From Carnimonas bestiolae (lineage in GTDB: Bacteria > Pseudomonadota > Gammaproteobacteria > Pseudomonadales > Halomonadaceae), in NCBI RefSeq assembly GCF_051251125.1, contig NZ_JBPCZL010000006.1: DNA of 64,000 bases, one strand, 5' to 3'. Below, piece by piece: positions 1-7,472 of this stretch. Every line of letters starts with the position of its first letter. Positions within the stretch are counted from its first letter, which is position 1. A program made the translations under genes and the position numbers. A model generated the notes under the pieces. It saw nothing but the letters and a program-made list of their open reading frames with translations. It searched no databases and was not told the origin of the DNA.

Positions 1-192
1 ATCGTCGATGCCAACCTTGCCTGCGTCCGCCTGAATCAGTCCCACGATCATGTAGAAGGAAGTGGTCTTGCCGGCACCATTGGGGCCCAGCAATCCGACT
101 ACCTGTCCTTGGTCGATACTGACACTGATGTCCTGAACCACGCGGCGTTTTTTGAAGCTTTTCACCAAGTGGGTGGCGTGCAATGTTTTCAT
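1..192 (-). CDS. lptB: LPS export ABC transporter ATP-binding protein LptB (3' part outside window)
   Basis: Only the first 64 codons are present; the gene runs off the left edge. The ATG at 192 opens a protein starting MKTLHATHLVKSF and containing the Walker A loop GPNGAGKTT near residue 40, the start of an ABC ATPase domain. LptB is the cytoplasmic ATPase that, with LptFG, extracts lipopolysaccharide from the inner membrane and drives it along the LptC-LptA bridge. The assignment rests on the N-terminal sequence plus position directly after lptA and lptC, the conserved kdsD-kdsC-lptC-lptA-lptB order. Signature motif and Walker B lie outside the window, so other ABC ATPases are excluded mainly by context. 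Confidence 0.93.
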   Translation of the reverse strand, partial: MKTLHATHLVKSFKKRRVVQDISVSIDQGQVVGLLGPNGAGKTTSFYMIVGLIQADAGKVGIDD

Positions 193-222
193 CAATCAGA
201 GACTCCGCAATGCTCTAGCGCA

Positions 223-795
223 TTACTGCTGGTTTTTTTTCGGAGTGATGGTCATGTTGACGCGCCCTCCGGATGTGCTTTGCTGAGCGTCGCCCTTGGC
301 GTTACCGCCGCCACCGCCGCCATTGGCGTTTACCTTACGTGAGTCGATGTAGTACTCCACGTAAGCACCGTGGAAGGTGTCGTTGCCGCGGTGCAGCTCA
401 GCATTGCCCTGCATCACCATTTTGCGCTGGGGAATCAGATAGGTGATGGTCGAGGCCCAGCCGTGCATCTCTGGATCAGTTTGGGTCGCATCCTGCTTTA
501 TAAAGGCGCGCTTACCGCTGCTGCCGGTCGCCTTGGCGCGCGAGGCTTCACCGGTCTTGTTATCGCGATAAAGGTCGAGTCGCTGGGAATCGAGGGTCAG
601 GTTGCCCTGGGTCACATGCACCGCGCCGGTATAGGTAGCAGTGCCTGCGCGGTCGTCAACGCTCAGGGTACTGGCCGACACATTGATTGGCTGGCTAGAG
701 GTACTGGCCTGAGCGAGCGCCTGCGGTGCACAGATCACGCTGCCGAGCAGGGCACCGGCGGTGAGGACGGGAGCGATACGCCTTGTCAGGGTCAT
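223..795 (-). CDS. lptA: LPS transport periplasmic protein LptA
   Basis: This 190-residue protein has a Sec signal peptide (RR near the N-terminus, hydrophobic stretch, APQALAQA cleavage region around residue 29), followed by an OstA/LptA-type beta-jellyroll domain with SASTLSVDDRAGTATYTG and MVMQGNAEL segments. LptA forms the periplasmic bridge carrying LPS from LptC to LptD. I chose the ATG at 795 because it begins the signal peptide; the open frame continues upstream to a TTG at 873 that would add a non-signal extension. A Gly-rich segment near residues 155-168 (GGGGGG) is a low-complexity linker before the C-terminus. It lies 30 bp before lptB and 129 bp after lptC on the same strand. Confidence 0.93.
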   Translation of the reverse strand: MTLTRRIAPVLTAGALLGSVICAPQALAQASTSSQPINVSASTLSVDDRAGTATYTGAVHVTQGNLTLDSQRLDLYRDNKTGEASRAKATGSSGKRAFIKQDATQTDPEMHGWASTITYLIPQRKMVMQGNAELHRGNDTFHGAYVEYYIDSRKVNANGGGGGGNAKGDAQQSTSGGRVNMTITPKKNQQ

Positions 796-924
796 GGCCG
801 AAAATCCTTGCGATAAGTCACGTAAAAAGGTCGATGTGCTGCTGGCAGTGGGGCGGTAAAGCAAACGCCGCAATGGTTGGACGTGGCGATAAACGCGCTC
901 CCTAATGCCTGAAATTAGTGCCGA

Positions 925-1500
925 TTAATGTTGCGGCATGAAGGTGCTGCTGATATTGCCTTCCAGCAGAGCGCGGCTGGTATCTGTCCAGGCCTGGAAG
1001 CGATTGCCACGGGTTTTCTGCTCACCCTGGAAGAAGTTCGATTCGCTATCGCTCCAGATACGCCCCTGCTCGCGGTTGTAATTGAGCGTATCAGTCGTCA
1101 ATCTCCACTGCTGCTCGGGCTCGGTCACCTGAGCATTGCCTTTCAGCACCACGTGATCGTTGCCCTGCCGGACGATACCGGTGTCTCCGGTAGCATGCCA
1201 GTGGCGGTTATTACTATCGAGCATGGCGAGTTTGGGCGTTTCAGCAATGCTTTCGTCGGCCTGTGAGAAGTTGCTGATTTTGGGTGACTCAAGGGTCTGA
1301 TAGGGCCGCCCCTGATCGTCGTAGCGAGTATAGACGACCTGCTCAAGGTACTGATCGGGCGTGCCGTGATCACCCTCTGGAATCGGCGAGTGCTGAGAGA
1401 CAAGGTTAGAGCGTTGGTCTATCAGCGCAAGAAAGGCGCCTGCTATCAACAGCAGCAGCACGATCCCGATTCGGTATGCGTTTTGCTTTAACCACGCCAT
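925..1500 (-). CDS. lptC: LPS export protein LptC
   Basis: The product is 191 residues: a short cytoplasmic lead (MAWLKQNAYR), a single transmembrane helix (IGIVLLLLIAGAFLALI) and a periplasmic LptC jellyroll domain. LptC docks on LptBFG at the inner membrane and hands LPS to LptA. The ATG at 1500 is chosen because it places the membrane anchor at the very N-terminus, as in the family; the frame is open further upstream to 1566. Length matches E. coli LptC (191 aa). It lies between kdsC and lptA, the standard arrangement. Confidence 0.92.
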   Translation of the reverse strand: MAWLKQNAYRIGIVLLLLIAGAFLALIDQRSNLVSQHSPIPEGDHGTPDQYLEQVVYTRYDDQGRPYQTLESPKISNFSQADESIAETPKLAMLDSNNRHWHATGDTGIVRQGNDHVVLKGNAQVTEPEQQWRLTTDTLNYNREQGRIWSDSESNFFQGEQKTRGNRFQAWTDTSRALLEGNISSTFMPQH

Positions 1501-1614
1501 AGGTCGCTCATTCCTCGGTTCATACGATAGAGTGCGTTGCCGGTTTTGATACGGCTGGCACGCCAAGGTTCATTGTGGGTGCCGTTCATGGATGCCAAGT
1601 ATAGGGCATATCGC

Positions 1615-2169
1615 CTAGCGAGTGGTGGTCGCGGTGGCGAGAAATCCTTCCACAATACCTCCCCAGTGGCCTTGTGCGGTGAGCAATAGTTCGCTCAGCT
1701 CTCGCACCGCGCCCTGGCCGCCCGGGCGCTCGGTCACATAATCGGCGCGATCGCGCACATAGGCAGGTGCGTTGGGAACACTAACGCCAAGCCCTGCGGC
1801 GCTGATGGCTCCCAAATCGGGCAAGTCGTCGCCGCAATAGGCGCAGGCCGCCAGTTCGATACCGCTGGCCTGGCAGACTTCACGCAGCGCGGTCAGCTTG
1901 TCGTCGCGCCCTTGTATCAACCGCTGAATGCCAAGCTCTTCGGCGCGTCGCTCAACCATCGCGGAGCGGCGTCCGGTAATAATTGCCACTTCGATACCGT
2001 GCTCAAGCAGCAGTTTGATGCCGAGCCCATCCTGAGTAGTGAAGCATTTGCTCTCGCCGCCATCAGCGCTATAGATAAGCGTACCGTCGGTAAGTACGCC
2101 ATCTACATCGAGTGCCAGCAGTGTGATGGCAGCCGCGCGGGTGGCAAGAGAGGGGACGGTGCTTGGCAT
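1615..2169 (-). CDS. kdsC: 3-deoxy-D-manno-octulosonate 8-phosphate phosphatase KdsC
   Basis: KdsC hydrolyses Kdo-8-phosphate to Kdo, the inner-core sugar of LPS. The 184-residue sequence carries the HAD-phosphatase motif I DVDGVLTDG (Asp21 nucleophile, Asp23 acid/base), motif II in AIITGRRS and motif IV in YCGDDLPDL. It has no large cap domain, as expected for the tetrameric C0-type KdsC. It follows kdsD by 65 bp and precedes lptC, so the genes very likely form one transcription unit for Kdo synthesis and LPS transport. Confidence 0.95.
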   Translation of the reverse strand: MPSTVPSLATRAAAITLLALDVDGVLTDGTLIYSADGGESKCFTTQDGLGIKLLLEHGIEVAIITGRRSAMVERRAEELGIQRLIQGRDDKLTALREVCQASGIELAACAYCGDDLPDLGAISAAGLGVSVPNAPAYVRDRADYVTERPGGQGAVRELSELLLTAQGHWGGIVEGFLATATTTR

Positions 2170-2234
2170 ATTGGTTCCTGATAGCAGAGGGTGTGCGCCG
2201 CGTCGTGATTACTCGAAAGCGGCAGGGCGCATCG

Positions 2235-3215
2235 CTATACGACGCTGCGCTTCAATAGATCCTCAATCTTGAGGGCGCCCAGCAGTCGCTGTCGTTCGTC
2301 AACAACGGTTAGCGCGGTAATGCGGCGCTGCTCCATGATGCGCAGCGCCTCGGCCGCCAGCATGCGGGGAGGCACGCTGATCGGCTGTGCGCTCATTACC
2401 TCGCCGATCGGCGTGGTATCAATATCGAGATTACGGTCCAGCGTACGGCGCAAATCGCCGTCGGTGTATACCCCGATCAAGCGATTGTCATCATCGGTAA
2501 CACAGGCGAAACCCAGCCCTTTGGTAGTAATTTCGAACAGCGTGACCCTCACCGACTCGCTGGGCGATACTCGGGGAATCTCTGCATCCTTGCGCATCAC
2601 GTCGTTCACCGTGAGCAGCAGGTAGCGTCCCAGGCTGCCGCCGGGGTGGAACAGCGCAAAATCTTCCTTGCTGAAGCCGCGTGCTTCCAGCAGCGCAATG
2701 GCCAGCGCATCGCCGAGCACCAGCGCCACCGTAGTGGAGGAAGTAGGGGCAAGGTTGAGAGGACAGGCTTCTTGATCGACAGCGACATCAAGCAGCGCAT
2801 CTGCGTGGTTTGCCAAGGTCGAGTTGCGAGCCCCCGTCAGCGCGATCAGCTTAACGCCCTTGCGCTTGAACAGCGCCAGCAAACGCGTGACTTCAGCAGT
2901 TTCCCCAGAGTGTGACAGCGCCACCACTACGTCACGCTCGGTCAGCATGCCCAGATCGCCATGGCTGGCTTCGGCTGGGTGCAGGAAGAAGGCTGGCGTG
3001 CCGGTACTTGCGAAGGTGGACGCGATCTTGCGCGCAATGTGGCCGGATTTCCCCATTCCGGTCACGACAACGCGTCCCTCGCACTGCAAAATAAGCTGGC
3101 ACGCAAGAATAAACTGGCCGTCAAGACGTGGAATGAGCGCGTTGATGGCGTCTCGCTCAAGCGTCAGGGTGCGTTCTGCACTGCGTGTAAAGTCGAAATC
3201 CAGGTCAGTATTCAT
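2235..3215 (-). CDS. kdsD: D-arabinose 5-phosphate isomerase KdsD
   Basis: KdsD converts ribulose 5-phosphate to arabinose 5-phosphate, the first committed precursor of Kdo. The 326-residue protein has an N-terminal SIS sugar-isomerase domain (about residues 45-175, with GMGKSGHIARK and ALSHSGETAEV phosphosugar-binding loops) and two C-terminal CBS domains (about 205-265 and 270-326, with YTDGDLRRTL). Length matches E. coli KdsD (328 aa). The ATG at 3215 is the first of the minus-strand cluster and faces mlaF across a 309-bp divergent spacer. The yrbG (CaxA) gene that precedes kdsD in E. coli is absent here. Confidence 0.95.
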   Translation of the reverse strand: MNTDLDFDFTRSAERTLTLERDAINALIPRLDGQFILACQLILQCEGRVVVTGMGKSGHIARKIASTFASTGTPAFFLHPAEASHGDLGMLTERDVVVALSHSGETAEVTRLLALFKRKGVKLIALTGARNSTLANHADALLDVAVDQEACPLNLAPTSSTTVALVLGDALAIALLEARGFSKEDFALFHPGGSLGRYLLLTVNDVMRKDAEIPRVSPSESVRVTLFEITTKGLGFACVTDDDNRLIGVYTDGDLRRTLDRNLDIDTTPIGEVMSAQPISVPPRMLAAEALRIMEQRRITALTVVDERQRLLGALKIEDLLKRSVV

Positions 3216-3524
3216 GGCGCGGGATTCTCTCTCGAGTTGCCCTGGGCATCAAGCGAATCTATCGCCCGACAGTTGCATTAGTAGAGATGAACACGATGTT
3301 AATGTACAGTGTTCGGCAATTGTAGGGCGATAGACCCATTCTCTTGCGACAGCAATTTTCGCGGCGTGAAGCTTGCATTAAGCCATGCACGATCCCACTG
3401 ACGGTATGTATTCGCCGCGGGCAACTTTTTGCCTTATGGGGCTGTCGAACAAGGGGTTTCTTTGTCAGTGACGGGCGCACTGCCGGTTTCGGGGCGCTAA
3501 CGTCAGGCTTTTCACGGGAGTGGC
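3216..3524. promoter_or_regulatory. Divergent kdsD/mlaF intergenic region
   Basis: This 309-bp spacer must hold the promoters of both the kds-lpt (minus) and mla (plus) units. I see no clean sigma-70 hexamer pair that I would commit to. The right end holds a GGGAG Shine-Dalgarno 7 nt before the mlaF ATG. The left half contains the long inverted repeat listed separately at 3258-3334. No convincing small gene is present. Confidence 0.6.
3258..3334. repeat. Long imperfect inverted repeat between kdsD and mlaF
   Basis: The arm at 3258-3276 (TCTATCGCCCGACAGTTGC) and the reverse complement of 3316-3334 agree at 17 of 19 positions. Inside them is a second inverted pair, GAACAC at 3289-3294 and GTGTTC at 3309-3314. 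Transcribed from either strand this could fold into a long hairpin with a 12-nt left bulge; as DNA it could also be paired operator half-sites. There is no T-tract at either end, so it is not a standard intrinsic terminator. Function unknown. Confidence 0.55.
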
Positions 3525-4337
3525 ATGACGCACTCTGATTTAATCGAAGTATCCAATCTCAGCTTTCATCGTGGTGAGCGTGCGATCTTTCGCGACGTTT
3601 CGCTGCGTATCCCGCGTGGCAAAATCTCTGCGATCATGGGGCCGAGTGGTACGGGTAAGACAACGCTTTTGAAGCTGATTAGCGGCCAGCTCGCGCCGGA
3701 TGCAGGTCGTATCAACGTCGATGGGAACGACGTGCAGCGGCTGTCACGACGCGCGCTTTTTGCGCTGCGTCGACGCATGGGCATGCTGTTCCAAAGCGGT
3801 GCGCTATTCTCGGATCTTTCGGTTTATGAAAACGTTGCCTTTCCGCTGCGTGTGCACACCGATCTTCCCGAGTCGATGATCCGTGACCAGGTACTGGTCA
3901 AGCTCGAAGCAGTGGGGCTACGCGGTGCACGCGCCTTAATGCCAGCAGAGCTGTCGGGCGGCATGACGCGCCGTGTGGCGCTGGCACGCGCCATCGCTCT
4001 CGATCCCGAACTGATCATGTACGACGAACCCTTCGTTGGCCAGGATCCGGTGTCGAAAGGCGTGTTGGTCAAGCTGATCAAGGATTTGAACAGCGCGTTC
4101 GAAACTACCTCGGTACTGGTGTCGCACGATATCAGCGAAACGCTGTCGATTGCCGATCACGTTTTCCTGCTTTCCGATGGTAGCGTGATGGCGGAAGGCT
4201 CGCCTGCCGAGCTAAACGCCTCCACCGATCAGCGCGTTCGCCAGTTCATTCACGGCGAGCCGGATGGCCCTGTGCCATTTCACTATCCCGCGCCGCCACT
4301 TGCCGACGAGCTTCTCGGCACAGGAGGCCAGCAATGA
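3525..4337 (+). CDS. mlaF: Phospholipid ABC transporter ATP-binding protein MlaF
   Basis: MlaF is the ATPase of the MlaFEDB inner-membrane complex, which maintains outer-membrane lipid asymmetry. The 270-residue sequence has Walker A GPSGTGKTT at residues 39-47, Q-loop LFQSGALFSDL, ABC signature LSGGM, Walker B ELIMYDEPF and the H-loop VSHD. The LSGGM followed by TRRVALARAI is typical of MlaF/TtgA-type ATPases. A GGGAG ribosome site lies 7 nt before the ATG at 3525. Its 3' end overlaps mlaE by 4 bp (ATGA), indicating translational coupling in the mlaFEDCB operon. Confidence 0.95.
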   Translation: MTHSDLIEVSNLSFHRGERAIFRDVSLRIPRGKISAIMGPSGTGKTTLLKLISGQLAPDAGRINVDGNDVQRLSRRALFALRRRMGMLFQSGALFSDLSVYENVAFPLRVHTDLPESMIRDQVLVKLEAVGLRGARALMPAELSGGMTRRVALARAIALDPELIMYDEPFVGQDPVSKGVLVKLIKDLNSAFETTSVLVSHDISETLSIADHVFLLSDGSVMAEGSPAELNASTDQRVRQFIHGEPDGPVPFHYPAPPLADELLGTGGQQ

Positions 4338-5113
4338 TCGCATGGTTAGGATCGGTCGGGCGTAGAACGCTGGACGTGTTGGCTGCGATTGGGCGCTCCG
4401 CGTTCATTCTGCTGCGCTCCTTGATCGGCGTGCCGCGCTGGTCAGGCGTGCGGCTATGGATTACGCAGATGCACGTGGTAGGCGTACTGTCGCTGCCAAT
4501 CATTCTGGTCTCGGCGCTGTTCATCGGTATGGTGCTGGCGCTGCAAGGCTACATGATTCTGGTCGATTACGGCGCCGATGCGGCGCTCGGGCAACTGGTG
4601 GCGCTGGCGCTGCTGCGTGAGCTAGGCCCAGTGGTAGCAGCGCTGCTGTTTGCTGGTCGGGCGGGCTCGGCCATTACTGCTGAAATTGGCTTGATGAAAG
4701 CCACCGAGCAGCTATCGAGCATGGAGATGATAGGCGTCGATCCGCTCAAGCGGGTGCTGTCGCCGCGTCTGTGGGCCGGGCTTATTTCGCTGCCGCTGCT
4801 GAGTATCATCTTTGCGGTGGTAGCCATTTATGGCGGCTATATTGTCGGCGTTGAGTGGTTGGGTGTATTTTCCGGCTCCTATTGGGGCAACATGCAGTCC
4901 AGCGTTCAGTTCGGTCACGATGTCGTTAATGGCATTATCAAAAGCGTGGTATTTGGTCTGGTAGTTACCTGGATTGCAGTATTCCAGGGCTATGATTTGG
5001 TGCCTACGTCTGAAGGTATTTCTCGCGCAACTACGCGCACCGTTGTTTATGGTTCATTGGCAGTGCTGGGGCTCGATTTCGTGCTGACAGCGCTGATGTT
5101 CGGAGGCGCTTGA
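4334..5113 (+). CDS. mlaE: Phospholipid ABC transporter permease MlaE
   Basis: MlaE is the membrane permease of the Mla system and binds MlaF inside and MlaD outside. The 259-residue protein is strongly hydrophobic with about five membrane segments and the family hallmarks ALLRELGPVVAALLFAGRAGSAITAE spread over residues 91-117 (the coupling-helix region). GGAGG lies 8 nt upstream of the ATG at 4334. It overlaps mlaF by 4 bp and ends in TGATG shared with mlaD. Confidence 0.95.
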   Translation: MIAWLGSVGRRTLDVLAAIGRSAFILLRSLIGVPRWSGVRLWITQMHVVGVLSLPIILVSALFIGMVLALQGYMILVDYGADAALGQLVALALLRELGPVVAALLFAGRAGSAITAEIGLMKATEQLSSMEMIGVDPLKRVLSPRLWAGLISLPLLSIIFAVVAIYGGYIVGVEWLGVFSGSYWGNMQSSVQFGHDVVNGIIKSVVFGLVVTWIAVFQGYDLVPTSEGISRATTRTVVYGSLAVLGLDFVLTALMFGGA

Positions 5114-5601
5114 TGAAACGCACCAGAGGATTGGAAGTTGGAGTTGGTCTGTTTGTGGTGGTGGCTTTCCTTGGATTAGTGTTCCTTGGCCTCAAAGTCA
5201 GTGGGTTGATGCCGGCCTCAAGTGGCAGCACCTATACCGTAAAGGCCGAATTCGGCGATATCGGCGGTCTCAAGCCCAACTCCCGCGTTACCATGTCGGG
5301 CGTGACGGTAGGGCGAGTGGTTAAGATCGATCTTGATCCCAAGTGGCTCGACGGTCGCGTGACCATGGAAATTTCCGATACGCTCAAGGATAAGCTCAGC
5401 TCCGACAGCACGGCTGCCATTCTCACCTCCGGATTGTTGGGTGAGCAGTACGTGGGGCTGACCACCGGCGCCGACACCGAGATGATCAAGGATGGCGGCA
5501 CCATTCGTAATACCCAGCAGGCGATGGGACTGGAGTCGCTTATCCAGCAGTTCGTTTCTGGCATGGGTGGCAAGGACGACAGCGATAGTAGCAGTCAGTA
5601 A
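5113..5601 (+). CDS. mlaD: MCE-family phospholipid-binding protein MlaD
   Basis: MlaD is a membrane-anchored hexameric ring protein that channels phospholipid between MlaC and MlaE. This 162-residue protein has one N-terminal transmembrane helix (VGLFVVVAFLGLVFLGL) and a single MCE domain (about residues 37-115) with the typical FGDIGGLKPNSRVTMSGV segment. The ATG at 5113 overlaps the mlaE stop by one base and sits 6 nt after GGAGG; a TTG one codon earlier is a weaker alternative. It is slightly shorter than E. coli MlaD (183 aa), the C-terminal tail being a brief Asp/Ser-rich end. Confidence 0.94.
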   Translation: MKRTRGLEVGVGLFVVVAFLGLVFLGLKVSGLMPASSGSTYTVKAEFGDIGGLKPNSRVTMSGVTVGRVVKIDLDPKWLDGRVTMEISDTLKDKLSSDSTAAILTSGLLGEQYVGLTTGADTEMIKDGGTIRNTQQAMGLESLIQQFVSGMGGKDDSDSSSQ

Positions 5602-5691
5602 GTTTGCCTAGGCGGGCAAGGGGCTTGGCTCCTTGCCAAAGACCGGTCAGCGCTTGGGCGCAATCCGGTAGTCTGATTCAGGAGGTATGCA

Positions 5692-6342
5692 ATGAAGTCA
5701 TTCATCAAAATGTGTGTAGCGATCGGCGCAGTGGCTGCGCTGGTAGTTGCTGGCAACGTGCGTGCAGATGAACAGTCGCCAGCCGCGCTAGTGAAAACGC
5801 GTATTACGCAGTTGCAGGAAGACACCCATGGGCGGGCTTCCGAGTTCAAGCAGCACCCCAACGAACTACGCGATCTGCTGGCAAAAAACATCTCGCCAAT
5901 TGCGGACTTCCCGCGTATCTCTCAGATGGTGATGGGGCGTTATAACCGTCTTGCCTCGCCTGAGCAGCGCGCGCGTTTCGCTAAAGTGTTCGAGAAATCG
6001 ACCATCGATACCCTGACTCAGGGGCTTCTGAGCATCAATTACGACAGCCTGTCGGTGAACAACCTTAGCCAGCAGCAGCGTTATGACGATCAAGCCAACG
6101 TGAGTGCTGTAGTAAAAGGTACCAATGGCCAGGATTATCCGGTCAGCTTCACCATGGCGAAGCGGAGCGGTGAATGGAAGGTCATCAACGTGATCGTCAA
6201 CGGTATCAACCTTGGCTTGACCTTCCGCAACCAGTTCGATCAGTCGATGCGCCAGCACAACCGTGATTTCGATGCGGTGATCAGCAGCTGGGATCCCAGT
6301 CAGGCCATCAACAAGATCCAGAACGGCGGCGATAGCGAATGA
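5692..6342 (+). CDS. mlaC: Periplasmic phospholipid shuttle protein MlaC
   Basis: MlaC carries phospholipid across the periplasm between the MlaA-porin complex and MlaFEDB. The 216-residue precursor has a signal peptide (MKSFIKMCVAIGAVAALVVAG, likely cleavage after VRA near residue 25) and a Tol_Tol_Ttg2-type domain with FPRISQMVMGRYNR and WKVINVIVNGINLGLTFRNQF. AGGAGG lies 6 nt before the ATG at 5692. It overlaps mlaB by 4 bp. The 90-bp gap to mlaD is the only break in the operon. Confidence 0.95.
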   Translation: MKSFIKMCVAIGAVAALVVAGNVRADEQSPAALVKTRITQLQEDTHGRASEFKQHPNELRDLLAKNISPIADFPRISQMVMGRYNRLASPEQRARFAKVFEKSTIDTLTQGLLSINYDSLSVNNLSQQQRYDDQANVSAVVKGTNGQDYPVSFTMAKRSGEWKVINVIVNGINLGLTFRNQFDQSMRQHNRDFDAVISSWDPSQAINKIQNGGDSE

Positions 6343-6677
6343 GTGAGCGTCTTTATCACTCCTCTGGGGTTGAGCTAAGCGTCGCGCAGGGCGAACTGCG
6401 CGTGGCTGGACGTCCCGAGTTTGATAACGCCAGAGCGTTGGCTGAGGCGGGTGCCGCCTGGCTGGCGCGCCATTCCAATAGCAGCGTTGTGCTGGACGTT
6501 ACTGCCACCGAAAGTGTTAACAGCGGTATCCTTTGCGTACTGCTCGAGTGGCTACGTGAAGCGCGTCGGCATCAGGTGACGGTACAGCAGGTGAAGCTGC
6601 CTGAGCGCCTGAAGGAGCTGGTGCGTGTGTCGGGATTAGCGCCGGTATTCGACGCAGCACCGTCGTTGGCTAGCTAG
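6339..6677 (+). CDS. mlaB: STAS-domain protein MlaB
   Basis: MlaB is a small cytoplasmic STAS protein that binds MlaF and is needed for assembly and activity of the Mla ABC transporter. This 112-residue protein shows a STAS fold signature (SSVVLDVTATESVNSGILCVLLEWL around residues 48-72) with the conserved Ser in VNSG. It starts at an ATG overlapping the mlaC stop (ATGA) and is the last gene before a strong terminator. Confidence 0.9.
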   Translation: MSERLYHSSGVELSVAQGELRVAGRPEFDNARALAEAGAAWLARHSNSSVVLDVTATESVNSGILCVLLEWLREARRHQVTVQQVKLPERLKELVRVSGLAPVFDAAPSLAS

Positions 6678-6713
6678 GGCCAAACCGCAGTTCCGGCAGT
6701 TAGATACAGGCTG

Positions 6714-6741
6714 GCCGCCCCTTTTTCGGGGCGGCTTTTTT
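6714..6741 (+). terminator. Intrinsic terminator after mlaB
   Basis: An 8-bp GC-only stem (GCCGCCCC/GGGGCGGC) with a 6-nt loop is followed by six T residues. It closes the mla operon and separates it from ibaG-murA. Confidence 0.9.
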
Positions 6742-7202
6742 GTGGGCGCAGCGATGGCGTTATTGAGCGGCGCGGGCAAGCCAAGTACCAAGGTGCGCGA
6801 AGGTGCCTTCCTGGGGCTCAGTGCCGGGGAGCGGGTGCGTCATCGTGGGGGCTGGCAAAGCACGCTATCGATGCCTGCCGCAGCGGCGCGCGTTGCCGCG
6901 GGGCGCGATCAAGAGGCCGTATTGGGCACTACCCCGGCAAATAACGCGACGAAATGGTCAGGGCTTCTGCTGATTAAACAGCAAAACGCCGGGCTCGGCT
7001 GATGCCCACCTCGCTGCCTTTGGCTTTCGATCCGCTGTCGCGTCGTTTACTATGTACGCCCTCACATTGATTGATGGTGTCCATGTCAGGCGCAGCGTTG
7101 CTGCCGACGGCACCCTCAATTGCTTTATTCCGTGGCTCAGCGGCAGGCAGGGCAGACGTTGTCCGTCAACTGCGTGAGTACTCATAAGAAGGGGCTTCGG
7201 TC
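6742..7202. other. 461-bp spacer between mla terminator and ibaG
   Basis: I find no gene here that I can support. A plus-strand frame of 86 codons (6742-7002) and a minus-strand frame of 75 codons (6958-7185) are open, but neither has a ribosome site, a domain or a recognisable composition. The promoter for ibaG-murA should lie in the right half; I could not fix hexamers. A purine-rich AAGAAGGGG lies 8 nt before the ibaG start. Confidence 0.5.
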
Positions 7203-7454
7203 ATGCACCCTAGCGATGTAAAGGCAAAACTCGACGCCCACCTGGATGACTGCGAATTCCACATTCAGGGTGAAGGCTGCAATTTCCAGGTAACGGCGGT
7301 AAGCGAGCGTTTCGCAGGGCTAAGCCCCGTTAAGCGCCAGCAGTTGGTCTACAGCGCATTGAGCGATGAAATCGCCAGTGGCGAACTGCACGCCATCAGT
7401 ATCAAAACCTTCACGCCTGAACAGTGGGCGCAACAATCATCCGCGTCTAACTGA
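7203..7454 (+). CDS. ibaG: BolA-family protein IbaG
   Basis: This 83-residue protein is a short BolA-family member: it has the C-terminal helix-turn region FAGLSPVKRQQLVYSALSDEIASGELHAISIKTFTPEQW. IbaG proteins partner with monothiol glutaredoxin in [2Fe-2S] handling and acid response. The gene is directly upstream of murA (18 bp), the same linkage as in E. coli (mlaB-ibaG-murA). The call is by family and position; BolA itself is usually longer. Confidence 0.9.
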   Translation: MHPSDVKAKLDAHLDDCEFHIQGEGCNFQVTAVSERFAGLSPVKRQQLVYSALSDEIASGELHAISIKTFTPEQWAQQSSASN

Positions 7455-7472
7455 CGCCAGCGAACCGATTAA

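Noticed and set aside
6742..7002. 86-codon frame after the mlaB terminator
   Set aside because: It starts within the T-tract region with no ribosome site and no family signature; it could not be supported.
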